The translations under genes and the position numbers were made by a program. The notes under the pieces are model-generated. The model searched no databases. It saw only the letters and a list, made by a program, of their open reading frames with translations, and was not told the DNA's origin. DNA of 64,000 nt, from contig NC_084460.1 in NCBI RefSeq assembly GCF_027409185.1, forward strand, positions 60,648,501-60,712,500, read 5' to 3'. Below, piece after piece: positions 1 through 11,035 of this stretch (the first letter of the stretch is position 1; every line of letters starts with the position of its first letter). The stretch is from Cynocephalus volans (Eukaryota; Chordata; Mammalia; Dermoptera; Cynocephalidae).

Positions 1-1734
1 TGGGGAGAATTATGGAAGTAGCACCAGGCTGGCAGAGAGCCAAGCTCAGTACCACTGTGACCAGGAGGAGACTGCCCTTCCTGCTCCCAGCCCCTTTTCT
101 TGATTTCCAGGGCTTGGGGTCCCTTACGTATGGAAAGTCTGAGACTCCAGAACTGTCCCTCAGAGTGTCCTGCTTTGTGTCCTGCCGTCTCGCACAGCCA
201 TCAGACCCAGTCCTCACAATTGCATACACACCTGTGGCTAGAGAAAGGACTTGGCATGTTACTTCAGAAACGTTAGCAACAAAACGTTCATGCCCCTTTT
301 TCAATAAGTTTTCTTCTGGAATCTTCCTGAATATGCCAAACAAAATGGTAAAATGCAAACAAAGCTGTGAGCACAGATTTGTTCATTGCTGTGTTGTACG
401 TGGTAGCAAATGTCCAGACCCCTCCTAATGTCCATCCAGGGAGGACGGGTATACCACTGACGGAGCATCTGTATGACAGACTGTTGCACTGCTCTTAAAG
501 ACTGGTGATAGGGGTTTGGTACAGTGTAAAAGTGCTGGTGATATAACGCTGAACATAAAAAAAAAAAAGGAGACAAGTTTGTAGGTATCTAAAATGTGTT
601 GCTATCAAATTTTGTGTAATGTAAGCAAGCTCTGGACAGGAAAATCTATTAGATTGTTTTGTTCTACACAGATTTTCTGTCCCACTATTTTCTTGCATGA
701 AGGCAGCAGACGAGGGCTATAGAGGACCCAGTTTGGCGTCCAAGAGCAAGGGGCTCACCACCTCTGGGAGCTGTCAGGAATGGCAGCGCCAACTCTGGAG
801 GAGTGAAATGGTATTTTTCTAAACCAGAGAAACCGCGTGCAGCATGAAGCCCCAAAAAGCAAGTGTCGGCCCAGAAACTGGGTGGGATTTAAGGGGGCGG
901 GGAGGCTGGTCAGAGCAGGCGCAGTGCTTGGGGGACCAGGCAGGGGCAGGAGGGGGGACAGGGCTCGGAGCACACAGCTTCCTCCAATTGGTCCCTCAAG
1001 TCATCTCCCAACTCAATGCCCCATCTTTGTCATGGCTCTTTGGTTGTAAGATGCAAAATCTCCTCAACAAAAGGAGCATTTACATAGAGCCCATCCGTAC
1101 AAGAATTTCTCAGGAAGCAATGGTTTCTGCCTCTCCCTGGGGCCACTCACCTCTGCCTGTCTCAGGCTTGTCCACTTTACCCTTTTCTCTCCCACAGCAC
1201 TCGGTTTGTGTCCCCCAAAACGTCTCACGGCTGGGTTGCTGCCCTGCCTTGACCTCCACTGTGTCTAAAAGAAGCTGGCTCATTCCCATACCTCTTCCAG
1301 CAGTTCCTGGGTCCCTCCCAGTCCTGGGAAAGGGAAGGCACCTGACTAGCTCTTGCTGGGCTGACTGTTAGGACCACTGAGGCCTCTCTTCACCCTAGGA
1401 GAGGGCTGCGGCTGAGCAAGTATCTTCAGTGCTCCCAGTATCCACCCGCCTATAAAGCCATTCATAAATGGGCTCCCCTGGCCCTCACACTCACTTCCAG
1501 GAGCTGCCTACACCCTCCAGTCTGGCCCCTTCCAGGACACGCAGTCCGATGGGCTTCCCTTCAAAGGAGTTTGTATTGCCTCATGCCCAAATCCCCCTTC
1601 ATTAAGTTTGCTCCCAGGGGCTCTCCTGGGAATCTAGTTGCTCGGTGGCCTTTGGCTCTGTTATAAGGCTTCCTGACTGCCCCAGGCATCTCCTGTGTGT
1701 GAGCCCTTCTCACACTCAACACAGAGAGCTTCTG
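1..1734. other. Upstream intergenic DNA, no gene recognised
   Basis: No open frame here resembles a known protein and none has splice-bounded coding structure. At about 390-600 the sequence resembles the 3' end of an old L1 on the + strand (poly(A)-like run at 557-568), but the match is weak. A GC box-like ggggcgggg lies at 894-902 in a locally GC-rich stretch (about 880-970). There is not enough CpG density to call an island. Confidence 0.5.
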
Positions 1735-2412
1735 TGACCAGATGTGTGAGGAAGCAATTCGCCAGTGGACTCCAGCTGGGCATCCTCTAATTCAACTGAA
1801 TTCTGACACCGTCTACCTGAGTTAGAGTCAGATCCCACAGGTTAGGGGCTCAGTCCCACAAGACCGCCCCCTCTTCAGATGCCAGTCACAATTAGTAGAT
1901 TGTCACCTATACTTCTGACCAACTGGTTCAATTAATTTGCTAGGATGGCTCACAGAGCTCAGGGAAATACCTACATATGTTTCTTATAAATAATATTACA
2001 AAGGCTATAGATAAACAGCCAGATGAAAAGAGGCACAGGGCATATGGTAAGGTATGGGGAAGGGGCATGGAGCTTCCACGCCCTTTGGGCACACCACCCT
2101 CCATGCTCCTGCATGTGTTCAGCTATCCAGAAGCTCATTACTTCTTGTTCAAGAGTCTTACCTTCCCAGAGGTTGGTAGGTGGGACTGAAAGTTCCAGCC
2201 CTCTACTCACTTGGTCTTTCTGGTGACTGGCCCCCTCCTGAGGCTATCTAGGGGCCCTACCCTATCACCTCATTAAGGTAAATCAGGTGTTATCACAGGG
2301 GCTCATTATGAATAACAAAAGACAATCAGTCATTCTGGAAATTCTAAGGGTTTTAGGAGCTCTGTGACAGGAACAAGGCAGGGACAAAGACCAAGTATAT
2401 TTCATATTATAA
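1735..2412 (-). mobile_element. Old ERVL-type LTR (MLT2-like), antisense
   Basis: Read on the minus strand, this begins near ttataatatgaaatatac followed by a tttgtccctg stretch. It continues through gggttttaggagctctgtg (complement of 2348-2366) and a block around ggactgaaagttccagccct (2183-2202). These are landmarks I associate with MLT2-class ERVL LTRs. It is diverged, carries no open reading frame and is an old insertion. The subfamily name is from memory of repeat consensus landmarks and is tentative. Confidence 0.5.
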
Positions 2413-2805
2413 GGCAGCCCCTAATTAAAACTTGGGGTGCTTGGAAGCAGAGCTCCTGCCATGGGCTTCCTTGGAGCCCCCTGGGTGAGCAGCTGACTGC
2501 CATCATGGATGTGGCTGGTGGGCAGAAGCAGGAGCGCAGAGTGCAGACCGCAAAGGTCTGCAGAGAGGCAGCATCTGTGCTCTGCTGCCAAGTAAAAGAG
2601 CAGATGGTGGTGAGGCTCTGCAGGCTGGCACTGCAGGAGGCATGTGGGAGTGGATGTGCCCGGAGCCCGAGGACAAAGTCCTGTAATAAATTACTTGGGC
2701 CTGGCGTGCTCGCCATTTCTTCTTGGGGCCCTTCCACCTCTTCCTCTGTCCCTCACTCTCTGACACACCCGGATCCCTGGCACTGCCTTTCTGGTCTCTT
2801 TCAAG

Positions 2806-2853
2806 GTACCCAGGGCGGAGCGGAGGGAGTCAGCTGGATCCCATCCTGACAAG
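2806..2853 (+). other. MYO7B: Candidate 5' UTR exon of MYO7B (unproven)
   Basis: A pyrimidine-rich run ending in ctctttcaag at 2805 looks like an acceptor. A strong donor, gacaag followed by gtaaggg, falls at 2853/2854. The 48-nt segment between is GC-rich and has no start codon. MYO7B genes have untranslated sequence upstream of the first coding exon, so this could be a leader exon, or the donor end of a first exon starting further upstream. No transcript evidence is visible; chance splice-like sites are common in such sequence. Confidence 0.25.
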
Positions 2854-4119
2854 GTAAGGGAGCACCGGGGGTGTGCTCTGCCAGCTGGGAGGAGGGGGGG
2901 AGGGCCGCTGGCGGGAGGCAGGGCAGGAGGCACAGACCTGGGAACAAGGTGGGATAGGCCTGTGGGGTAGAGAGCCGGAGATGCCCTTCAGTAGCTTTGG
3001 AAACCAGAAACCTCAGCAAAAGGACTGGGTCTGTTGGGATGTAGGGCTGACCCTGGGGGGCCAAGGAGGAGGGGAGGAGCAGGAGGAGCAGCAGTCCTGG
3101 CCCTTGGCTGTAAGAGGGCAAACTCACTGACAGAGAGAAATGGCAGGTGCCGGGGCTGCCCCCAGCCCAGCAGCCTCCTTAAAGCTGGAGGGTCTCGCTG
3201 CGGAATCGCCAGGTATCAAGGACAGCCAAGGTACTGATGACCAGGCACCTGCCAATCATCCGCTGTGCCATACACAGTGGCATCTCACTGTGTCCTCGCA
3301 GCACTGTGGTGATATTGCCTTCTTTTTATGGACATGGAGACTGAGGACTGTGGAAGTCAAGGTGCCCACAAGAAGCATTGGGCACAACTCCAAGCCCAGG
3401 CTTATCTGACTTACCCACTGTACCTTGGACAACTGCACTTAGAAACTTCTGAAAGGCTTGGGCCCCTGGGATAAGGCAGGACACAACTGACCAGCTTCCA
3501 AGCCTCCTGGGGTGGGGCTGTTGGGTTGTGGAGGGAAAGAGGTGTCTGAGGAGAGGGACAGCACTGTGGGCTTATGTGGGCTCACATGCACTTCCTCCTG
3601 GGAGCTGTGTACATCTCATCTCAACTTCACAGAGGAGGAAATTTGAGACACAGAGATCGGGAGGGACTGATGGAGATGAGGCAGCTGGCAGGAGGGGCCC
3701 CCATCCGAAATCTTCCAAACTGGGCGCACGTGATCTGCACGACTAGACCTGCCCCTTAGGCTCCACTTTGTAACTCTGGACTTGAATTCTGGGTTTTAGT
3801 TCAAAGAAAACCAGAACTCTGAGTGTGGCTCTGGAACATACTCCCCCAATAAATCTTTAAGAACCACCCTGCTCAACAGCTCTTTGGGCCAAAAGCCTTC
3901 CTCTTCTCCCTGGGCCCATTGGGCACCCTGCCGTTTGCCCATCAGGTGCCGCCTCTCAGAGGACTGCTCCACAGGCCTCTGTCTTGGGCCTGCCACACCC
4001 TCAATCCTTTAGCATGGGCCTCTGCAGACGGGTGGCCAAGCAGGATGGATGTCTCCCAGTTACATGTATGCACTGATATAACTTTGTGTTTTACATGTGA
4101 CCAAAGACAATGTTAATTT
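2854..4119. other. Upstream or 5' UTR-intron DNA, with a MIR at about 3265-3430
   Basis: No coding sequence is recognised. A MIR in minus orientation is suggested by ttatggacatggagactgag at 3326-3345, followed by a stretch resembling the complement of the MIR core. A second short MIR-like patch (cagaggaggaaatttgagac) sits near 3630-3650. The remainder is unique sequence with purine-rich tracts. Confidence 0.45.
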
Positions 4120-4497
4120 AACTTTAAGATCTTAATTGGCTTTTATTTACACTTCTAGAACCAGGCAACACCTCATTCTATAAAATAGAGTGAGTGCTCC
4201 AATGAGCCAAACAGAGGAGGTTGGTTTTATAGACAGAAAATGGCTGAGGAAAACAGAAACTGAAAACAAAGCTGAATGGTCATTTCAAAGTTGCTTTTCT
4301 TATAAAGGTTAAAGCAGTGGGGATTTTCTTATCATGCTGGCTAAAACTGGGCTGTTTGCGGATTTGGCTGTCATCTCTCTCTCTCCCCTGATTTCTTGGA
4401 AGATCAGGTAAAGATCTTAGTTTCGGCTTGGTGGCGTGGAACTTCAGCATGAGTGACTCCATTTTTGTTTGGTCTGCTGGGCCCAGTGCAGGAGCTC
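4120..4497 (-). mobile_element. Solo LTR-like sequence of an old endogenous retrovirus, antisense
   Basis: On the minus strand the segment has LTR architecture in the right order: aaaatggagtcactcatgct, then a TATA-like ctataaaacc (complement of about 4209-4218), then about 90 bp later a polyadenylation signal aaataaaagccaatt (complement of about 4135-4150). No coding sequence is attached. The family was not identified; class I ERV is an inference from the compact U3-R-U5 layout. Its upstream edge abuts the 33-bp minisatellite that follows on the + strand. Confidence 0.5.
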
Positions 4498-4504
4498 AAG
4501 GGCT

Positions 4505-5310
4505 ATTTGTAGAAAATGAAGGAGGATTTCCACAAGCAAAGGTTCCTTAAGGGATATCTCTACAACAAGGAGGGTTTCTCGGCAGCTATCTCTATGTGAA
4601 AGAGGGCACCTCACGGGCTATCTCTACAATGAATGGGGTCATATCGAGGGCTATGTATACATAACGCTGGAGGGCTTCTCAAGAGCTATCTCTACAATGA
4701 AGGATAGTTTCACAGGGGCTTTCTCTACAATAAAGTAGAGCTTCTCGTGGGCTATCTCTACATTGAAAGGCTTAAAAGCTATCTCTACAATGAAGGAAGG
4801 TTTCTCACTGGCTATCTCTACAATGAAGGAGAGCTTCTCACAAGCTATCCCCACAGTGAAGGATGGCTCCTCAAGGGGTCACTCTACAATAAAGGAGCTT
4901 TCTCAAGGGCTATCTCTACAATGAAGGGGACTTCTTAAGGGGTATGTCTGTGATGCTGGAGGGTTTTTCAAGCACTGTGTAATGAGGTGGGGCTTCTCAA
5001 GAAATCTATAATGAAGGGAGGCTATGTCTACCATGAAGGATGATTTTTCAAGGGCTATCTCTATAATGAAGTAGGGTTTCTTGTAGACTCCCTACAATAA
5101 AGGAGGTTTATCAAAGGCTATCTCTACAGTGAAAGAGGGCATGTCAAAGGCTAGCCGTACAATAATGAGGACTTCTCAAAGGCTATCTTGACAAGGAAGA
5201 AGGATTTCCAAATGGCTATCTCTACAATGAAGAGGCTTAAGGGCTATGCCTACAATGAAAGGGAGCTTCTCAAGGGCTATCTCTATAATGAAGGAGGACT
5301 TCTCAATGGC
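4505..5310. repeat. 33-bp minisatellite, about 24 degenerate copies
   Basis: Repeated units read ctatctctacaatgaaggag followed by a ttctcaagggg-like half. The period is 33 bp where copies are intact (for example 4753-4885), with shorter and longer variants elsewhere. Because 33 is a multiple of three, several frames stay open by periodicity alone: a GYLYNEG-type 11-residue repeat on the + strand and an SFIVEIA-type repeat on the minus strand. These are not taken as genes, since there is no family match, start context or non-repeat coding sequence. Copies differ at many sites, so the array is old or interrupted. Confidence 0.85.
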
Positions 5311-5394
5311 TACCTCTTCCAAGCTCTTTCTAGGCAGGCTGACAGCATTGCATGCAAATGCATTTCAGTAAAATCTGTTCTCTGGATAGTTGTT

Positions 5395-5562
5395 GTACTA
5401 GTCCATTTTTGTGTTGCTATAAAAGAATACCTGAGACTGGGTAATTTATAAAGAGGTTTATTTGGCTCACTATTCTGGCACAGCTGCATCTGGTGTGGGC
5501 CTCAGGCTGCTTCTACTCATGGCGGGCAACTGGTGGGTACAAGATCACATGGTGAGAGGGGA

Positions 5563-5600
<38 letters not shown>

Positions 5601-5681
5601 AGAAGGAGGAGGAGGAGAGGTGCCAGGCTCCTTTTGACAATCTGCTCTAGTGAGAACTAATAGAGTGAGAACTCACTCATT
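5395..5681 (-). mobile_element. Truncated MaLR-type LTR, antisense
   Basis: The sequence gagactgggtaatttataaa (5432-5451), then tttggctcac, a (GA)n run at about 5568-5597 and gagaactcactcat at 5667-5680 is the complement of a MaLR (THE1/MST/MLT1-class) LTR. It matches the LTR at 8152-8542 block by block. It breaks off after actcactcat, so the U3 start is missing. Confidence 0.65.
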
Positions 5682-6011
5682 GTTTACACACTACACTGTT
5701 TGTTTCAGTTTTTTGCTATTATACTCAATGCTTGTACATCTACCTCAATGAACTTTTACAAGTATATCTGCAGGATATGGTGCAACAGTGGGATTGTGGG
5801 GACAATCTTCTTCCCTGAGGTGATAGTCACCCTTATTCTGGTTTCTGGGGGTAGGACACTGACCCCCATGGGCTCAGCGACACTGATCTGCTTCACAGCT
5901 TGACAAGGGAGCCTGGGCTAAGGAGGGCCATCTTACTTCCAAGGAACAGAAACTTTCAAATATATCAGTGCTTCCCCTCAGGGGGAACGCCTCACCTGCC
6001 TTCCTGGGCAA

Positions 6012-6250
6012 GTCCATCCATCCATTCAACCATCCACCCACCCATCCACCGCCCATCCACCAACCCATATATCCATGCATCCATCCATCTCTCCATCCAT
6101 CCATCCATCCGTCCACCCATCCACCAACCCATCCACACAACCACCCATTCACCAGGCCATCTATCCATCCATCATCCAACCAGCTACCAGCTGATCCTCC
6201 AACCCACCAATTCATCCATCAAGTCACCTACCCATCCATTCATTCAGCAA
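6012..6250. repeat. CATC-rich simple repeat
   Basis: Mostly (CATC)n and CACC variants over about 240 bp, such as catccatccatccatccgtcc at 6094-6113. Long open frames in both directions (His/Pro/Ser-rich forward, Trp/Gly/Met-rich reverse) come from the lack of stop codons in the repeat and are not genes. Confidence 0.9.
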
Positions 6251-6334
6251 GCATGTCCTGAGTCCCTTCTAGTATGAGTAAGGCACAGCCAGCTCTCAAA
6301 TTTCTCACAGGTACAGGGGATATGACAAAATGAC

Positions 6335-7690
6335 AAAATGTGTCTATAGAATTGTCTGCAATAGTCCTTTATTATCCTTTTAATGTCCATGGGATCAGTA
6401 GTGATGTCTCATCTTTCCTTTCCTATATTTGTATCTTTTTGTTTTTCTTGGTTAGCTTGATTAGAAGTTTATCAATTTTGTTGATGTTTTCAAAGAAGCT
6501 TTTGGGTTCATTGACTTTTCTCTTTTGATTTCTTGTTTTTAATTCCATTGATTTATGCTCTAATTTTTATTATTTTTTCTTTTTCTTACTTTAAGATTAT
6601 ATTGCTCTTCTTTCTCTAGTTTCCTAAGGTGAAAGCTTATATTGATTTTAGATCTTTCTTCTTTGTAATATATACATTTAGTGCTATAAATTTCCCTGTA
6701 AGCATTTTTTTCACCAGATTTCACAAATTTTGATAAGTTGCATTTTCATTTTCATTTTGTTGAAAATATTTTAAAATTTTTCATGGGACTTCTTTGACCC
6801 ATGTGTTATTTAGAAGTATATATCTTAGGGCTGGCCCATGGCTCACTCAGGATAGTGTGGTGCTGATAACACCAAGGCCACGGTTTCGGATCCCTATATA
6901 GGGATGGCCAGTTAGCTCACTTGGGAGAGCGTGGTGCTGACAACACCAAGTCAAGGGTTAAGATCCCTTTACTGGTCATTTCCAAATCTTTTGGGATTTT
7001 CCAGTTATCTTTCTGTTATTAATCTCTAATTTAATTTCATCATAGTCTGAGAGCATACTTTGCATGATTTCTATTTAAATTTGTTGAGGTGTCTTTTATG
7101 GCCCAGAATGTGGTCTATCTTGGTGAATGTTCCATGTGAGATTGAGAAGAATGTATATTCTATAGGGAATGTATATTCTATACACATTGAGAAGAATGTG
7201 TAGTCGATAAAGTCAAACATATACATATGCAATACAAGTCAAATATATATATACATATAGTTGATTGATGGTGCTGTTGAGTTCAACTGTGTCCTTACCA
7301 ATTTTCTGCTAGCTGGATCTCTCCATTTTTGATAGAGGGGTGTTGAAGTCTCTAACTATAGTAGCGGATTCATCTATTTTTCCCTGTAGGTCTATAGTTT
7401 TTGTCTCATGTATTTTGACACCCTGTTGTTAGGTGCAAACATGTTAAGGATTGTCATGTCTTCTTTGAGAATTTATCCCTTTATCAATACATAATGCCCC
7501 TTTTTATTCCTCATAATTTTCCCTGCCCTGAAGTCTGTTATGTCTGAAATTAGTATAGCTACTCCAGCTTTCTTTTGATTAGTGTCAGCATAATACTCCT
7601 TTCTCCATCCCTTTAATCTATCTGTGTCCTTATATCTAATGTGGATTTCTTGTGGACCACATATAGACAAAATCTTCATGTCCTAGTGAT
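6335..7690 (-). mobile_element. Antisense L1 fragment, ORF2 endonuclease region
   Basis: The minus strand at 7473-7679 still encodes a recognisable piece of the L1 ORF2 amino-terminal endonuclease domain, including KKAGVAILISD and the segment around DTDRLKGWRK. Running down to about 6335 are further degraded ORF2 parts. The body is AT-rich and full of stops, so the element is inactive. A tRNA-Ile SINE at 6828-6978 interrupts it: the L1 reads from atttagaagtatatatctt directly on to tttccaaatcttttgggatt. Confidence 0.85.
6828..6978 (+). mobile_element. Dimeric tRNA-Ile-derived SINE (dermopteran t-SINE/CYN type)
   Basis: The first unit reads ctggcccatggctcactcag and continues to ggatccctatataggga. 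The second is closer to tRNA-Ile (ggccagttagctcacttggg), with the D-arm, anticodon region (gctgacaacaccaag) and T-arm-like gggttaagatccc in tRNA order. It ends actggtca without much poly(A). It is inserted in the antisense L1 and has degraded pol III A and B boxes. It is a retroposon, not a tRNA gene: the dimer and the missing acceptor pairing rule that out. Confidence 0.85.
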
Positions 7691-7896
7691 CATTTGGATG
7701 TGAAGAATAGGATGGCTCATGTATTTTCTTCAGCAATTGCTAGTTTCATTCATTGAGTTAAAAAACATAAGAAAAAGAGCAGGTTTGGGGACCAAGGAGA
7801 TGAGGTGCTATGGTCACATTAAGTTTGATGTGTCCGTGGCACTTCCCTGCATGGCTGGAGATGTCCAGAGAAATGGGGCATTGGTGGGTCTGGAGA

Positions 7897-8151
7897 TTAG
7901 GATAGGAATGAGCGTTGGAGACATTAATTTGGGACTCAGCAGTGCTGTGATCCTGGCAATGGCTCTGGGAGGCTGTGGGAGTGCACAAGGGGAGCGTGCA
8001 GGTTGAAAGAGATTAGAATGAGGGCCACCAGATCAGTGAGAATTCTTTAGTTTCAATGACAAATGGGCTTAGCACAAATAATCAAAAAAAGATACAGACA
8101 GGACATCTGTCTTTTGTCTCCTCTCCTCCACACATGCCAATTTTATTCTTC
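7897..8151 (+). repeat. Left copy (R1) of a 255-bp direct repeat flanking a MaLR element
   Basis: It begins ttaggataggaatgag and ends aattttattcttc. The same 255 bp recur at 10156-10410 with no indel and about eight substitutions, all in the first half; the last ~140 bp are identical. It is non-coding and of no recognised repeat family. R1 is followed immediately by the LTR that starts tgttttagtcc. Confidence 0.9.
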
Positions 8152-8542
8152 TGTTTTAGTCCGTTTTGTGTTGCTATCACAGAAATATCTGAGATTGGGT
8201 AATTTATAAGGAAAAGAGGTTTTACTTGGCTTATGATTCTGGGACAGCTGCATCTGGCATGGGCCTCAGGCTGCTTCGACTCATGGCGGAAATCACATGG
8301 CAACAGGAAGCAAGAGAGAGGAAGTGAGAGAGAGAGAAGGTGCCAGGGTCTTTTTAAGCAATGAACTCTCGTGGGAACTAATAGAGCGAGAACTCACTCA
8401 TTAATCCCCCCTCCCCCAGGGAGAGCATTAATCCATTCATGAGGGATCCACCCACATGACTTAATCAGTTTCCAACACTGCCACATTGGAGATCAAATTT
8501 CCACATGAGTTTTGGAAGGGACAACACATCCAAACTCCATCA
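8152..8542 (-). mobile_element. MaLR-type LTR, antisense
   Basis: This is the complement of a MaLR LTR: gagattgggtaatttataag near the start, cactcattaatcccccctcc in the middle, and a final block ending ccaaactccatca. Same family as 5395-5681. On the + strand it is followed by internal sequence, so it is the downstream LTR of an element oriented on the minus strand. Confidence 0.65.
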
Positions 8543-10136
8543 TTCCGCCCCTGGGCCCCCAAAACTCATGTCACTCTCATACACAAAATACAGTCATTCC
8601 ATCCCAACAGTCCCAAAAGTCTTAGCTTGTTCCAGCACCAACTTAAAAGTCCAAAGTGCAAAGTCTAATCTGAGACCAAAAGCAAAAGTCCTTTTTCCTG
8701 TGAACCTGAAAAACAAAACCAAATTTATCTACTGTCAAGATACAATGGTGGAACAGGCATTGGGTATACATTCCCATTCCAAAAGGGAGGAATAGGCCAA
8801 AAGAAAGGAAAAACAGGCCCCAAACAAGTTTGAAACCCAGCAGGGCAGACATTATGTCTTAAAGTTCCAAAATAATGTTCTTTGACTCCAAGTCCTGCAT
8901 CCTGGGCACAATTGGGCATCTGGGCCCCCAAAGCATCAGGCAGCCTCATTCCTACAGCTTTGCCCGGTGCAGCCCAGTGGGCTGCGCTGGTGCCCGCAAC
9001 TTTTCCAGGCCGGTGTTCCACTCTGGTAGCTCCATAAGTTTGGGGTCTCCATGGTGGTCCCGCTGTCTTATCCCTACTAGACATTTCCCTGGTGGGGGCT
9101 CCCTGTGGGGGCTCCAACCCCACTTTCCTGCTTGGCATTGCTCTAGTAGATGTCCTCTGCAGGGGCTCTGCCCCTGTGGCAGGTCTCTGCCCGGGCCCCC
9201 AGGCTTTCCCATACATCCTCTGGAATCTCGGTAGAGGCTGCCACACCTCCACTGCTCTCACGTCCTGCCGGCCTGCAGACTTAACACAACATGGATGCCA
9301 CCAAGGTTTCGGGCCTCTACTCTCCAGGGCTGCTGCATGAACCACACTTGGGGCCACTCCAGCCAGAGCAGCTGGGATGCAGGGAGCAGGATCCTGAGGG
9401 CAGCTGCACCCCAGGTTTGTCCTCCAGGATAACTCAGTCCTTCTAGGTCTCAGGATCTGTGATGGGTGGGGCACCCTTCCAGACTTCTCAAATGCCTGCA
9501 GGGCTTTCCTCTCATTTTCTCCACTATTAGCATGTGGCTGCCTCACTGCTAAGATAATGTCTTTAGCAACCAGTTTATCTGCCTTACCCTTGCATTGTTC
9601 TCCAGCTCTCTGCTTCTATACCACATGGCCAGGCTACAAAGTTTCCAAATCTTTACACTCTGCTTCCCTTTTAAATTCTGGCTTTACATCATGCCTTTGC
9701 TGCCATAACTCAGAGTAGGCTGTTAGAAGCAACCACACAGCATCCTTAATGCTTTGCTGCTTAGAAACGTCTTCTGCCAAATGCTCTGGTTTACAACTCT
9801 TAAGTCCCACCTTCCACGAAGTCCAAGGGCATGGACACAATGCAGCCAAATTCCTTGCTATGGTGTAGCAAGGGTGATCTTTTGTCCAATTCCCAATAAG
9901 TTCCTCATTTCTATCTGAGACCTCATCATCTGCATGGCCTTTACTGTCCGCATTTCTATCAGCATTCTGCTCACCACCACATAAGTCTCTAAGACATTCC
10001 AAACTTTCCCTCGTCTTTCTTTCCTCTTCTAAGTCCTCCAAACTCCTCCAACCTTTGCCCATTACCCAGTTCCAAAGCTGCATCCACATTTTCAGGTATC
10101 TGTATAGCAACACCCCACTCCTCAGTACCAATTTTC
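8543..10136 (-). mobile_element. Internal region of a MaLR element, antisense
   Basis: Non-LTR sequence lies between the LTR at 8152-8542 and a ~19-bp stub of a second LTR (tgttttagtctgttttg, 10137 onward). Landmarks such as ctgtcaagatacaatggtgg (8733-8752) and acattcccattccaaaaggg (8769-8788) fit MaLR internal sequence as I remember it. The minus strand keeps an open frame of 273 codons (8725-9546), rich in Arg/Pro/Ala. MaLR internal regions are known to have lost retroviral coding capacity, so I do not call it a gene. No gag, pol or env motif was seen. Confidence 0.55.
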
Positions 10137-10155
10137 TGTTTTAGTCTGTTTTGTT

Positions 10156-10410
10156 TTAGGATAGGAATGAGGGTTGGAGACATTAATTTGGGACTCAGCA
10201 GTGCTGTGATCCTGGCAGTGGTTCTGGGAGGTTGTGGGAATGCACGAGGGGAGCATGCAGATTGAAAGAGATTAGAATGAGGGCCACCAGATCAGTGAGA
10301 ATTCTTTAGTTTCAATGACAAATGGGCTTAGCACAAATAATCAAAAAAAGATACAGACAGGACATCTGTCTTTTGTCTCCTCTCCTCCACACATGCCAAT
10401 TTTATTCTTC
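10156..10410 (+). repeat. Right copy (R2) of the 255-bp direct repeat
   Basis: It aligns end to end with 7897-8151 without gaps. It is preceded by the LTR stub and followed by unique sequence (caaaccagtgattttc). R2 plus its right flank therefore look like the empty, pre-insertion version of the site, while R1 carries the insertion. Confidence 0.9.
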
Positions 10411-11035
10411 CAAACCAGTGATTTTCAAGAAGCTAGGACCATAGCCCATGTCTTTTCTGGAATTGTATTACATAACTTTGAGACTAGAGAGGAAAACCAA
10501 TCCCCAGCTCCAACTTAGAACATCCCAGGGAAAGCTGTGACTGGCTCTAGTGTGGGCACATGGCTGCTTGTGGTCCCATGATTCATGGTCCCCATGAGAA
10601 ACACAGTTTGGACTGTGGGAGGAGACGTTCTCCAAAAGGACATGGGAGGAAGGTGTGGCAGGCAGACAAAAACCATCAGCATTTAACCTGGACACTAGGA
10701 GGTCAAGGTGAGTGAAAGGGGCCCTGGGAGGAGATGGAAAGGTGCCACCAGAGGCCAAGAGAAAGGCAGGAAATTGCAGTTCTATAGGAGCAAAGAGGGG
10801 CTGGTCAGGAAGGCATGAATGGTGAGAAAGTGGAGGCAGTAAGATGGGGCGGCTCCTTCAAGCAGTTGACTGTGGAGCAAACACAAGGAGGAGGAGGGTA
10901 GCTGCTGGAGGGGGTCATGAGGCCAGGAAAATTCATTTAAGATAGAGGAGACCTGAGCTTATCTCTAAGCAGAGAGGAAAGGACCAGGAGAGTGGGAGTG
11001 GATGCAGACGTGAGAGGGAGGGGTAATTGTATTAG
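10411..11035. other. Unique upstream DNA, nothing recognised
   Basis: No coding exon or clear repeat was recognised. The sequence is moderately purine-rich, with no notable splice-site pairs or RNA-like structure on reading. Confidence 0.4.

Noticed and set aside
12..428. 138-codon open frame near the window start
   Set aside because: No family resemblance, no splice-bounded structure, ordinary composition; expected by chance in GC-rich DNA.
4651..5451. 11-residue repeat proteins (GYLYNEG-type and SFIVEIA-type)
   Set aside because: Open frames follow from a 33-bp period and appear on both strands; no unique coding flank.
5874..6277. Trp/Gly/Met-rich and His/Pro-rich open frames over the CATC block
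   Set aside because: Produced by a tetranucleotide repeat that lacks stop codons.
8725..9546. 273-codon minus-strand frame
   Set aside because: Lies within MaLR internal sequence, has no gag, pol or env motif, and MaLR elements are non-coding.
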